Positions 48,101 through 59,100 of a stretch of 64,000 nt of DNA are shown here, piece after piece. The stretch spans positions 20,874,653-20,938,652 of the forward strand of contig CM071935.1 of the NCBI GenBank assembly GCA_016081115.2, written 5' to 3'. Position 1 is the stretch's first letter, and each line of letters opens with the position of its first letter. Below the pieces are notes generated by a model. It had not been told where the DNA came from. It made no database searches and was given only the letters and a program-made list of their open reading frames with translations. This DNA is from Rehmannia glutinosa. Lineage: Eukaryota; Streptophyta; Magnoliopsida; Lamiales; Orobanchaceae. The position numbers and the translations under genes are program-made.

Positions 48101-51100
48101 TGTGGTCTCTTTGGTGTATCACTTGACTAATGCCGTATGCACAAAGAAGGGAAGTGAACACTACCCACTTCACTTTACTTTATATATATATTGATATCTA
48201 ATTTTTCGGATAATTACAAAAACTACCCCTGAAGTTTGGGGTAATTACAAAAAGACCCAAAGAAGTTTCAAAATTACAAAAACTACCCCTAAGGTTTGAT
48301 TTTGTCTTATTTTTAAGGGGTTAACTGTAATATTTCTACAAATGAAGGAGGGCAGGGTTTGAAATATTTTTTCTTATGAAGGGGAAAAATTTAATCAAAC
48401 CTCAAGGGGTTTTTTTCTCTTCTCTGGTTTTTTTTTTTGTAATTACCCCTTCTCAGGGGTAGTTTTTGTAATTATCCCATAACGTTTTTCCATATCTTTC
48501 TCTCTCAACACTTCTGTTCCCATGATATATCCAATACATGTTTGTGAAAAGAGTCCATCTAAAATTTGTGGAAGAAGGAAAAAAAAAATACTTTTTGGAT
48601 TATCATTAAGGAAAAAATTGTCTTATTAAATCATTTTGGATTGCATTACGAAAAAAAGTATGTTTATAAAAGTCACCACCCTCTATTTTTCTTCTGTCTG
48701 AGACATGTTTTAACTTCTACATAATTGTGTATCTGCAGGCTGTTGGTGATGCTTTCAATGAAGGCCTGTATGAGGAGCAGGCTCGACTAAGGGGCATTCC
48801 TTTGCTGGAATCAAGACCAAAATACCAGATGCGGACTATGACGGCAAAGGAGGCTTGTGGACACCAACAGGTTGGTGACATTGCCAAGTTGCTTTTTTTT
48901 TTTGTTCACTTGTGCCTATTCCAATGTTTGACATAAGGCTTCACCTTGGATTGTTCAATGATGTATAAACCTTTTCCTCATATGTTAGAGGTCAAAAATT
49001 TGAAATTTCAGTGTGCGGCTTTTTTTAGATATTGCTCTTTTTTTTCCGGTTCTGGTTTTTTGTTATCATTGGTTTATTAGCAATTAATGTATATAGTAGG
49101 TTTTGTAAAGTCTACTCCTGCGAAAGCATCCCTGATTGTTTTCTTCCTGAAAATATATCAAAAAATGAGAATTAGACTATGACCATGAATCTGAATCTTG
49201 ATTATGTAATTTATGAGACGAATACATGTATTCAATAATTTGAGATTTTCCTACTTGTTGAGTTTATCTTTCTTCCTACTTACACATTATCTCTTTTCAT
49301 TGCCTTGAAAGTTTTCAGTTCACTGTTCATCCTATATCTTGTAGGTTGTCTATTTCCCTCGTGTTGTAAAGGTTGTGGATGTACTGTCTATTTTGAGGAG
49401 CAACAATCACAATGGTTTCCCTGTAAGTTGGAGCATTATGTTGCTCTAGTTCTTAGCCTGCTAGAGCTCTGCTTACTATTTTCTTCTTTTTTTGCCTTCC
49501 AGGTCATTGATCACACAAGAAGTGGAGAGACACTTGTTATTGGCCTCATATTGAGAAGGTTGGCTTTTAAATACTGTATTAACTTTAGGGACAATTACAA
49601 AAAAAAAAAATCTGAGGTTCGGGACGGAAAAACATAGGTTTTGGAAAATTGCAAATTACCCATTGAGGTTTCATTCCGTCTTACATTCTCCCCATTCATA
49701 AGCAAAAAACATTTCTAAACCTCCTGATATTTATAGAAATATAATAGTTACCCCCTTAAAGTTAAGTCATAATCGAACTTGAGGGGGCTTTTTGTAATTT
49801 TGAAACATCTAAGTGTTTTTGTAATTAGTCCAAACCTCAAGGCTCCTTTTTTTTGGGTACTTATACCTTAACTTTATAATTATATAACTTCTTTTCTCAG
49901 AAACATACATTGATGGGTGATGTTTGTACTTGTGGTTGACAAATGAATTGGTTAACATGAAAATCATTGTTTATTTCTTTGCAGTCACTTGCTAGTACTT
50001 TTGCAGTCAAAGGTTGATTTTCAACACAGTCCATTGCCCTTTAATTCAAGAGATGGGCCTGTGCCAATCAGGTAATTGAACTATTGAGGGGACACAAAAT
50101 TTTCACCTTGCTTATTCATTTAGTTACACAGAAAAAAGGCTTATAGTTGATTGGTTGTCCATATTGCAGGCACAATCTCACAGAATTTGTCAAGCCTGTT
50201 TCTAGTAAGGGGTTATCTATAGATGACATTCACCTAACCCCTGATGATCTGGAAATGTACATTGACCTTGCTCCGTTTTTAAATCCCTCTCCTTATGTTG
50301 TTCCTGAAGATATGTCATTAACGAAGGTGACAAATATAATACCTTTTGTTATATTGGGTTAATTACAAAAACTACCCCTAAGGTTTAGCCTAATTACAGA
50401 AAACTCCAATCACCTTTCAAAATTACGAACACCCCTTGAGTTTTGTATTTACTTAACAAATAGCTCCCTCTTGGGGTGTAATCTGTAACATAGAAACATA
50501 TATTAAGGGGTATTAGAATTTTTGAAAGAAAAGCTGGATTTTTGGTAATTAGACTGAACCTCAGGGGTACCTTTTGTAATCAACCCTATTATATATTTAT
50601 CTACTCATTAAAATGCTTGGCACTTGTGGAGCGAATGTTAAATAATAAAACCTCCGATATCTCACATTATGATTCAGGTATATAATCTATTCCGGCAATT
50701 AGGATTAAGGCATATTCTTGTTGTTCCACGTGCTTCTCGTGTTGTTGGAATGATTACAAGGAAGGATTTATTAATAGAGGTACTTCAATTACGCAATTTC
50801 TCTCTTACTCGGTTTTGTGTGAAATGCTCTGTGCTGATTAGTAATATTTGCTCTTCTACTTTGAAGGATAATGAAGACACAGCGGCTGTAGAGCTTCAAT
50901 CCACTAGTGTAAGGTCTCTATGCTACTTCACCTGTATCTTTCGGCTTCACAGACTCTTGTGAATAATTAGTGGATGTTTGGAATTTGGATACTGATTATG
51001 TGTTGACATGAAATGAAAACTTTATTATAGTATGTATATGGGAGTTGGTGTTAAGGAGCTAATTTTTGAGATTTATTTTACTCAAGAATTCTTTCGAAAA

Positions 51101-51653
51101 GTCAATGCCACATTCTATCATTCTTAGTTCTTTGATATTACAGTTAGCCCCTTAATTTTAACACTGAATCAAACCTCAGTGGTACTTTTTGTAATTTTGA
51201 AAGTTAGATGGGTTTTTCTGTAATTAGGTCAAACCTCAAGGTTAGTTTTTGTAATCATCCCTTCGCATTATATACAATTTGATTAAATGCTTGCAATCGT
51301 AACATCATGATCGATTTTCACGTGACGTTGAATTCACCGACTATTTTGGTCTATAATTAATTTTTTTCTATTGATTTGCATTCTCCTACTGGGAACTTAA
51401 CATTATTTAATCTTTGAGTTGATATTTTGTAAAAAATGATCCTACTTTCTCATCTCAGTACTTAAAAGTTCCGTTTCCTGCCTTAACATTATTTAATCTT
51501 TGAGTTGATATTTTGTAAAAAATGATCCTACTTTCTCATCTCAGTACTTAAAAGTTCCGTTTCCCGTTCTGCAGGGATCATCAAGATGACAGAAGACTGT
51601 CTAGGAGGAAAGCAGCTGCTGAACAACCGTTACTCGATGGTCTTCTAGTTTAA
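39114..51653 (+). CDS. CLC-d: chloride channel protein CLC-d (Cl-/H+ transporter)
   Basis: Orthologue of plant CLC-d, a trans-Golgi-network CLC transporter involved in luminal pH and anion balance. 23 coding exons: 39114-39302, 39862-39934, 40943-41164, 41255-41301, 41380-41478, 41765-41839, 42588-42676, 43137-43277, 43377-43447, 43542-43621, 43700-43849, 46811-46867, 46956-47030, 47453-47604, 47908-48043, 48739-48870, 49345-49422, 49503-49558, 49985-50071, 50170-50326, 50678-50779, 50867-50913, 51575-51653; phases fit throughout and give 797 aa, close to the Arabidopsis protein. The start MLSNHLQNGME matches the family N-terminus. Motifs: selectivity filter GSGIP (150-154; Ser favours chloride over nitrate), gating Glu in GKEGP (E194), proton Glu in FALEEV (E260/E261), GQFVPG (474-479), then two CBS domains (about 575-635 and 705-760). 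Intron 3 uses a GC donor (41165). Introns hold several MITEs and two tandem duplications. No defect seen. Confidence 0.96.
44655..45176. repeat. tandem duplication in CLC-d intron 11
   Basis: Two copies of about 261 bp (44655-44915 and 44916-45176) share 'caaattttgaacttttgatt', 'gctaaacccacaaattaaca' and 'agagaagaataaatggataa'. They differ by scattered substitutions and small indels, so the duplication is not recent. Confidence 0.85.
45600..46649. mobile_element. hAT-like non-autonomous transposon in CLC-d intron 11
   Basis: Ends CATAGTTGTTAAAGG and CCTTTAACAACTATG are inverted repeats. Next to them are 8-bp flanks CTTAAAAG (45592-45599) and CTTAAATG (46650-46657), a near-perfect hAT-size TSD. 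Both subterminal regions are rich in 'ggcgcgcc/gcgcctca' motifs. The 1050-bp element has no transposase. It accounts for a third of the 2.96-kb intron. Confidence 0.75.
48208..48477. mobile_element. GGGTTAATTAC inverted-repeat element, CLC-d intron 15
   Basis: The left end GGATAATTACAAAAACTACC and the right end AGTTTTTGTAATTATCC are inverted repeats. The left arm holds three spaced copies of 'aattacaaaaa' each followed by a ctaaggttt-like phrase. No ORF. Confidence 0.75.
49586..49857. mobile_element. GGGTTAATTAC inverted-repeat element, CLC-d intron 18
   Basis: Starts AGGGACAATTACAAAA. The arms 'ttgcaaattacccattgaggtttc' and 'ttgtaattagtccaaacctcaagg' identify the family. The right terminus is degraded. 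Confidence 0.6.
50356..50586. mobile_element. GGGTTAATTAC inverted-repeat element, CLC-d intron 20
   Basis: The most complete copy. GGGTTAATTACAAAAACTAC at the left and GGTACCTTTTGTAATCAACCC-like right end are flanked by TATT on both sides (50352-50355 and 50587-50590), which may be its TSD. It begins 30 bp after the exon 20 donor. Confidence 0.78.
51133..51261. mobile_element. GGGTTAATTAC element, right half, CLC-d intron 22
   Basis: Only the right arm remains: 'caaacctcagtggtactttt', 'ttctgtaattaggtcaaacc' and terminal TTTTTGTAATCATCCC. The left arm is missing or too diverged. Confidence 0.6.
51396..51567. repeat. 86-bp tandem duplication next to the last CLC-d acceptor
   Basis: Two nearly identical copies (period 86 bp; 51396-51481 and 51482-51567) both contain 'atctttgagttgatattttg' and 'ctcatctcagtacttaaaag'. 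The second ends 7 bp before the AG of the final exon (51573-51574). Near-identity suggests a recent event. Confidence 0.9.
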
Positions 51654-53146
51654 TTGCATCACAACCGTTCATTGAAGATGAGATTTCTGCAGCTCCCTCC
51701 ATTTTTTTGACAAAGATATATTCAATTCTTATCATCTCGAATTCGTCGTTGCTTCTAGGAATTATTGCGTGAAGTTATGTTATTCTTTTTTTTCCCTTTT
51801 TCCCGAGGGAAAATATAGATTAGAAAAAATGCAACTGTAGCATGCTGTAATCGTATGTATAAAAGAATGGTAGTGATTAGATGAGGCCATTTGTATATTG
51901 AAATAGGAAGTGGTAACAAGTGATTTTCTTCCCTTTTTTTAATCCAAAATAAATGAATTTCGACTATTGATATGGCAAATAACAGGAACTGGTACATATC
52001 ACGTTCTTCTTCCTCCCTCCCCCCCTTTTTTTTTTTGGTGTGTAAATGTGTATATATGCCGATATTTGTGTTTGTATAATTTATAGTTTGGCCCTTATTA
52101 TCGTGATTTCAGGATAGTCCCTAGCTTCTAAAACTACTAGAAATTAGGCACAATCAATAGAAACTCCTAGAGTATGGCCTAAAATATATTCCGGCTATGT
52201 TTAATACTTAGTTTTATGAAAGAAATTAATACCGAATGTCATTAAATTCATTAAATGAAACATTTCGCTTCCTAAAATAAAATTTTCTCGGGTATCACAA
52301 AATCTAATGTTTAATCAGTTCATGGTCGGCAGAAATATATATCTCCCAGATCTTGACGCCTAAGTTTTTCCATGGCAGACTTCTTGCGATCCTCTTATTA
52401 ACATTTCAACCCTGTAATGAGAAAGTATAAGACGTTCCTTTTCGGAATCAAACTTGTATTTAAGTGGTAGAGGATTATGCTGTCAGATTAATTGACCCGG
52501 TTCAATTCCATGTGAGTGCGTGTGTTCCCTCTCCTATTTTCCTATTAAAAAAATTGTTCTTTTTCCAAAATTATGAAGGTTTATCATAACATTTCCCATA
52601 TATTCGTGCTAGATTCAAACTTCATGCATAACTGAAACATATATATATATATATTTTCTCTCTCGATCAGATATTTACACATGATCAGAAAAAACCACCT
52701 TAAATATTTCATTTTCTAATATTAGTATGCCTTAAGTACACATTTTGTATGTTTGATAGTATTCTTGACCTTAGAATAGTAAATAAAACATCATTTTAGA
52801 ATGGAGAAGTAGTAGACATGGATTCGATCAATATAATACTCAGGGGTTCATATGGAATCGAAAATGAGGCAATATTCTAATTACACAAAAGTCTCATCCG
52901 GAACAAAAATAAAACATCAAGAAAATTGCTTCACAAAAGCGTGCTTTCTTTACATACTATTTCTCACTTTTCGAGTCACAGGTATCTAACATATTCATAC
53001 CTAACGATTTTCCACAAAGTGGTGACGAAAAAGTCAAAAAAAAAAAGAAAAAGAAAAAAGAAAAACACTATAACCGGATTACCGAATTATTTTGAACTTG
53101 CAGATTCATTGGGGGGGCTAGGAATAAATGTTCTTGCAAATTAAGC
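51654..53146. other. CLC-d 3' flank and intergenic region between convergent genes
   Basis: Holds the CLC-d 3' UTR and, on the other strand, the phytocyanin 3' end. AT-rich, with several poly-T/poly-A tracts (52020-52035, 53030-53060). No further gene is recognised. Confidence 0.5.
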
Positions 53147-56100
53147 CTAACCAAACATATACAATAGCTGCAAAATCAGCATCAACCATCCAACCTTCTC
53201 AAAAACCACATTCATAGCAACTGCGGGAACTGGAGAGGCCAATCCCGAGGGGCTAGGCGCTACCGAAGGAGCACGAGGAACGTTGATATCGACTTTCTGT
53301 CCTGCCTGGCAGTGTCCTGGCACACCACACACGAAGAAGTGGTGGCCGTAAGTGTCGATGGCGATCGAGTCGTTACCGGTTGTGCGAGTCGAGATTGGGG
53401 AGGAAACATTGCATGCTCTGTACTCAGCATGTGTAACTTGCATCACATTGTGATGCTGAGGGTTGTACTCAAAAACTGAAATACAGTGTATAAATCAAAA
53501 GAGCACTTGGTTAGATATGCGCTTATTCTTTAGGGTTAATGATACAGACAAAACCATTAACAAAGATACGACTCAATTCATACATTTATTTCTACACAAA
53601 TACTCAATAATTGAGAGAATACCCTCGATTTTTAACTCAATACTCAACTATCCTAAAATAATAACAAAACTAGTATTTGTAGGATAAAACTCTTACCACA
53701 ATAAAATTTTTAACTATTGAAAACTCTTAAAAGAAAATAAAATATCCACTAAAACTAATCTTAATAGATAATAACTTAGTCTTTAAATTTTATTACATTA
53801 CTAAAATTAACGCTGGAGTTTAGCCTAAAATTACAAAAAACATCCAGTCATCTTTCGGTATTTGTTAAGAACGGGATTAATCACCTCCTTCAACCAATTT
53901 CTGCTGGACTTGAGAGGATTCCACCTGATTTCTAACAACCAATAACCTGCAAATCGAACCACAATTCCTACAGAGTTGCAGCAAAACTAAACCTAAGGGA
54001 AAGGGGATAGAGAGAGAGAGATAGAAGAATAGAGAGAAGAATATATTCTGTAATTGCTCCCCGATCCTCAAATGTTTACAATTCCTCCCTTTTTATGCTT
54101 CTATTGCAGCTAACTTTTAACTAACTATTCTAACTGAAAAACTGAACGTAACAACCTAACTAACTTTCAGTTATTGGATTTTACATAATTGCCCTTACTA
54201 AAACACTTGTTATCGTTTATTTCAAAATCGTGAATGCGTTTCTCTATTTCTTTCTCTCCTTGGTCATGACAATACCTCCCCCTTAAGACAGGCTTGTCCT
54301 CAAGCCTGCAACTGCGGAAATTGCTGAGTGATAGTGGAGTAATCCTCCCAGGTAGCCTCAACTTCAGGCAAGTGAGCCCACTGTATGAGTAACTGAGGCA
54401 CATCGGTGTTATTACGCTTGACCTGGCGACGTGCAAGAATTCGGACAGGATGTAGAATGATGTTGCCATCAGAGTGAAATGGTGGAAGGCTCGATGTGAC
54501 AATATCTTCAGAACCAATGCGGCGTTTGAGCTGGGAAACATGGAACACAGGGTGGATACGAGCATGGGCAGGAAGTTGGAGTTTATAAGCCACGGGGCCG
54601 ATTTGAGCAATGATGGGGAATGGTCTCGTGAACTTGGGGCTAAGTTTCCAGAGACGACTACCATGCAGAGATTGTTGCCTAAACGGCTTCAATTTGAGAT
54701 ACACAAGGTCCCCGACCTGAAAAGAACGTTCACTACGGTGCTTGTCAGCCATTTGTTTCATACGTGTTCTAGCTTGGTTGAGGTGGTATTGGAGCTGCTG
54801 TTGAATGGAATTACGGTGGGTTAACAACTCATCTACTCCGATAACAGAGATCTCTTTGTAAGGACCCATAGGGATATGGGATGGTTGGTATCCATACAAA
54901 GCTTCGAAAGGAGACATGGAGATAGATGTGTGATGGGAAGTGTTATACCACCACTCTGCCATAGACAACCATTTGGCCCAGACTTTTGGATTAGAGCCGA
55001 ACATACAACGGAGGTAGGATTCAAGATACTGATTCACTCTCTCTATTTGACCGTCAGTCTGTGGATGGTATGCAGTACTTAGAAGCTGCTGAATGCCCAA
55101 ATGTTGAAGTAGATGTTGCCAAAAATTACTGGTAAAAATTATGTCCCTGTCTGACACAATAGAACTAGGAAGACCTTGTAATTTATTAATGTGGTTAAGA
55201 AATAAAGAAGCTAGAGAAGAAGCAGAATAGGGGTGCTTAAGTGCAATGAAGTGAGCATATTTAGTGTACCTATCAACAATCACCCAAATAGAATTATGGT
55301 TGTCAGATAAAGGCAATTGGTCGATGAAATCCATGGTGATATGCTGCCAAGCTTGCTCAGGAATTGGTAAAGGATGCAGTAATCCCGGGTTCTCACAGGT
55401 CTCATGCTTACACAACTGGCAAATAGAACATTGGGCCACCACTTGTTGCACCAAGGATTTCGCTCCAGGCCATAGGAAAGTAATTTGAAGCCGCTGCAAA
55501 GTAGCTAGCACCCCTGAATGACCTCCAACACTGGATGAGTGCATAAATTCCACCAATGTTCGTCTGCGATTAGTGCTGGTCCCCACATACAATCGCCCTT
55601 TGTACTTAAGTAAGCCTTGAGAGTAGGAGAAAAATGATAGATTGTAAGGAATGAGAGTGCATTCTGCAATAGCCTCCTGTGCTACTCCATCTCCCTCATA
55701 ACTCAAAGAAAGTTCAGTAATCCAATGAGGTGTTGATGTAGAAATGGCAAGACAAACCCCTTCATTGACATCCCTTCTAGAAAGAGCATCTGCTACTTTG
55801 TTTTCTGCCCCTTGTTTGTACTCAATGGTATACGAATAACCCAAGAGCCTTGTGAGATATTTATGCTGCAATGGAGTGGTGATTTTCTGTTCCAACAGAA
55901 ACTTCAAGCTGTGTTGGTCTGTCCGGATTATAAACTGGGAATGAAGCAAATAAGGCCTCCACTTATTGACTGATGTGATGATTGCTAACATTTCTTTTTC
56001 ATATACGGATAACCCCAGATTTCGAGGACCAAGGGCTTGACTGAGAAAAGCAAGGGGATGCTTATCTTGCATGAGAACAACACCTAAACCAGAGTAGCAA

Positions 56101-59100
56101 GCATCCGTTTCAACTACAAAAGGCTTAGTAAAATCTGGGAGTTGGAGAACTGGTGCAGCCACCATAGCATTCTTTAAATCTTGAAAGGCTTTTTCACCGT
56201 TTGGGGAGTCCATTTAAATTGGCCCTTTCTTGTGAGATCAGTGAGAGGTTTGGCAATAATGCCAAAGTGCCGGACAAATTTCCTATAATATCCAGTTAAA
56301 CCCAAAAAACCCCTCAATGCCTTGACTGTTCTTGGTGTGGGCCATTCTGGCATTTCCCTCACCAATTTCTCAATTTCTTCCCTCTGCACATAGGGGTACC
56401 TGTAGTCATGTTGTTTGAAGGTAACAGTCCCTTCTTTCAGTGGAATTCTATCGTCATGAGACCTAAAAGGAGGTAGGGACTTTGGTTCTTCAAAGACTTG
56501 TTTATACTTGATGTAAGATAGGTTCTAAAGCTTCATGATTAGTGTAACTCTTAGGTGTTTCAATGCGAGATCATACACAAGCATCCTAGAATGTGACTTG
56601 GTCCCTTTTTTGAACAACTTTTTTAATTGCTTACCATCTATCATCTTAAGAGAGGCCCCAGGCTGCATACCCCGTAGTACCACTTGCTTTCCCTCCTTAC
56701 AAAATCGGATTCTTTGGTTATTGAAATCAAAAGTGATTGGTCCCAATTTTCTTAAGAAGTCAATCCCTAATACCATGTCACAACCCAACTTTAAAACTCG
56801 ATACTTGTAGTAAACTTGTGGGTCCCCATTTCCCATTGAAACTCCTTACACTTGGAATTACACTCGGTTTTCCCACCATCACCTACAATGACAATCAAAG
56901 GATTGGTGTATTCAAGAGTGCAAAGTGCAATTTTTCTTTGAGATGGGGTCAAGAAAGTCATGTGTGTCTTTGCCGATATCTATAAGGATTGATAGAAAAT
57001 GCTTCCCCATTTTGCCTAGTACTTTAATGGTGTCGTCAGAGCTACTTGTCCTGCTAAGGCATGTATCTTGATATGTGCAATTCGTTAGTGTCACTAGTGT
57101 CTTCTACTCCTTCTTCATTCCCTTCTTCATGTCTTCTCCTATAATCACAAATAATTTCTTGCACCTATGACCTATGTGATACACCTCATCACAATTAAAG
57201 CATAAATTCTTTTTCCTTCTAGATTCTAACTCCTCGGGTGTGAGTTTTTTAACTGGAGGGTATCTCTGGGTTATTATTCCAAGGCCTCTTGAAATTATTG
57301 GTTTCTATGTTATTTGGTTTATTATATCCATTATTAGTGGAAGTGTAAGCTCTTCTTGTTTTCTCGGACACCCATTGATTCTAACAATGCTTCTTGTTTT
57401 CGTGCTAAATGAATGGCATTGGATAGGTCATTGGGCTTTAACATCTCTACCATTTGACAGACTTCCTCTTTAAGACCACTAACAAAACTCGCTAATGAAA
57501 TATTCTTGATTAGGGATCTATTCATGCTTACCATAAAAGATTTTAGCTCTTCAAATTTGTTCACATAAGCATCTACTTTTGTTTCTGTCTTAGCTTATTG
57601 AATGACCCACCACATTCCCACTCTTATAATCGATGAAATCTTTCTAACACCAACTCAAGAAATTTAAACCAGCCCATATGTTCCTTCCCCTCAACATAAT
57701 CAAGATACCAATTATCACCATACCTTCCATGTGCATTGATGCACGATGATTTTGTCATAGTCGGCCATGTGGTTGAAGGTGAAGTATTTCGACATTTTCT
57801 CGGCCACCCACGAGGTTCTTCTCCATTGAACTTAGGAAACTCAAATTTTGGGTTTCGAATGCATTTAGTGAATTCTCATTCTGTCTCCCATGCATTGGAG
57901 TTGGTAATACTCCCGCATCTCCTCTTGTTGACCCCGCATCGCCTCTTGCTCGAGTGAATGGACTGTGATTCCCCATTGAGCCGATTGTAGTGGTTCTTTT
58001 CCTCCGCCGCCGCCTATCACTCTCACCAATTCATCCATTTTTTTTGCTAGTTCTTCCACTTGCTCCTTGCTTGCCATGCCATTTAATTTCTCTTTTACTC
58101 CTTTGTTCTCTTCTTCAAACCACTCGCAATTTTTCTTTGATTTCTCCCAATTCTTGATCCATTTCTTCCGATCGTCTTGTATTATTTCTTCCCATCCGAT
58201 AGATCGAGTGCGCTTGCCCAGAACGAATAGCTCGAGGCCACCGTTAAGAACGAGATTAATCACCTCCTTCAACCAATTCTGCTGGACTTGAGAGGATTCC
58301 ACCGATTTCTAACAACCAATAACCTCGCAAATCGAACCACAATTCCTACAGAGTTGCAAAAACTAAACCTAAGGGAAAGGGGATAGAGAGAGAGAGATAG
58401 AAGAATAGAGAGAAGAATATATTCTGTAATTGCTCCCCGATCCTCAAATGTTTACAATTCCTCCCTTTTTATGCTTCTATTGCAGCTAACTTTTAACTAA
58501 CTATTCTAACTGAAAAACTGAACGTAACAACCTAACTAACTTTCAGTTATTGGATTTTACATAATTGCCCTTACTAAAACACTTGTTATCGTTTATTTCA
58601 AAATCGTGAATGCGTTTCTCTATTTCTTTCTCTCCTTGGTCAGGACAGTATTGTAAAATTTAATCAAATATCCAAATAAATGCGAGGCTTTGCAAGAACC
58701 TGCTGCCCTCCAAGTAAATTGAGAAAACTTCACCATAGTGAAGACTGAAGATTTCTCACCATATATAACTATGCATTTCCCTTCCTTTGGGGATAATTGC
58801 AAAAACTATATATCCTTGAGGTTTAGTCTAATAAAAAAAAAAAAAACTCCAGTTATCTTCCAAATTTACCAATACCCCCTTAAAGTGCTACAAATTAAAT
58901 ATCCCATTGAGGTTTCTATTTACCTAACAAATAATTGTTACCCCCTTCTTGTGAGTGCAATTTGTAAAATAGAGACAAATGTCAAGGGATTGTTTGTAAT
59001 TTTGAAAAATAATTGGGTTATTTTGTAATTAAGCCAATTAGGAGTAGTTTTTTTGTAATTAACCCTTTCCTCAGGATAAAACAAATGCTGGTGTTTATAG

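Larger units (their letters stand above)
53863..58647 (-). mobile_element. Ty3 chromovirus (Reina-like) in the phytocyanin intron
   Basis: LTRs 53863-54271 and 58242-58647 are flanked by perfect GTATT duplications (53858-53862 and 58648-58652). The LTRs show about seven differences, mostly single-base indels, so the insertion is fairly young. Small size (4785 bp), LTRs of about 400 bp and a chromodomain at the integrase C-terminus point to the Reina group. The order on the minus strand is gag, protease, a truncated reverse transcriptase, RNase H, integrase, chromodomain. A degenerate initiator-Met primer site (TGGCCTCGAGCTA for TGGTATCAGAGCTA) lies inside the right LTR. It sits in the same orientation as the gene. 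Confidence 0.9.

Noticed and set aside
54474..55488. Plus-strand ORFs opposite the chromovirus pol
   Set aside because: They are antisense to the well-supported integrase and chromodomain frame and show no motifs.
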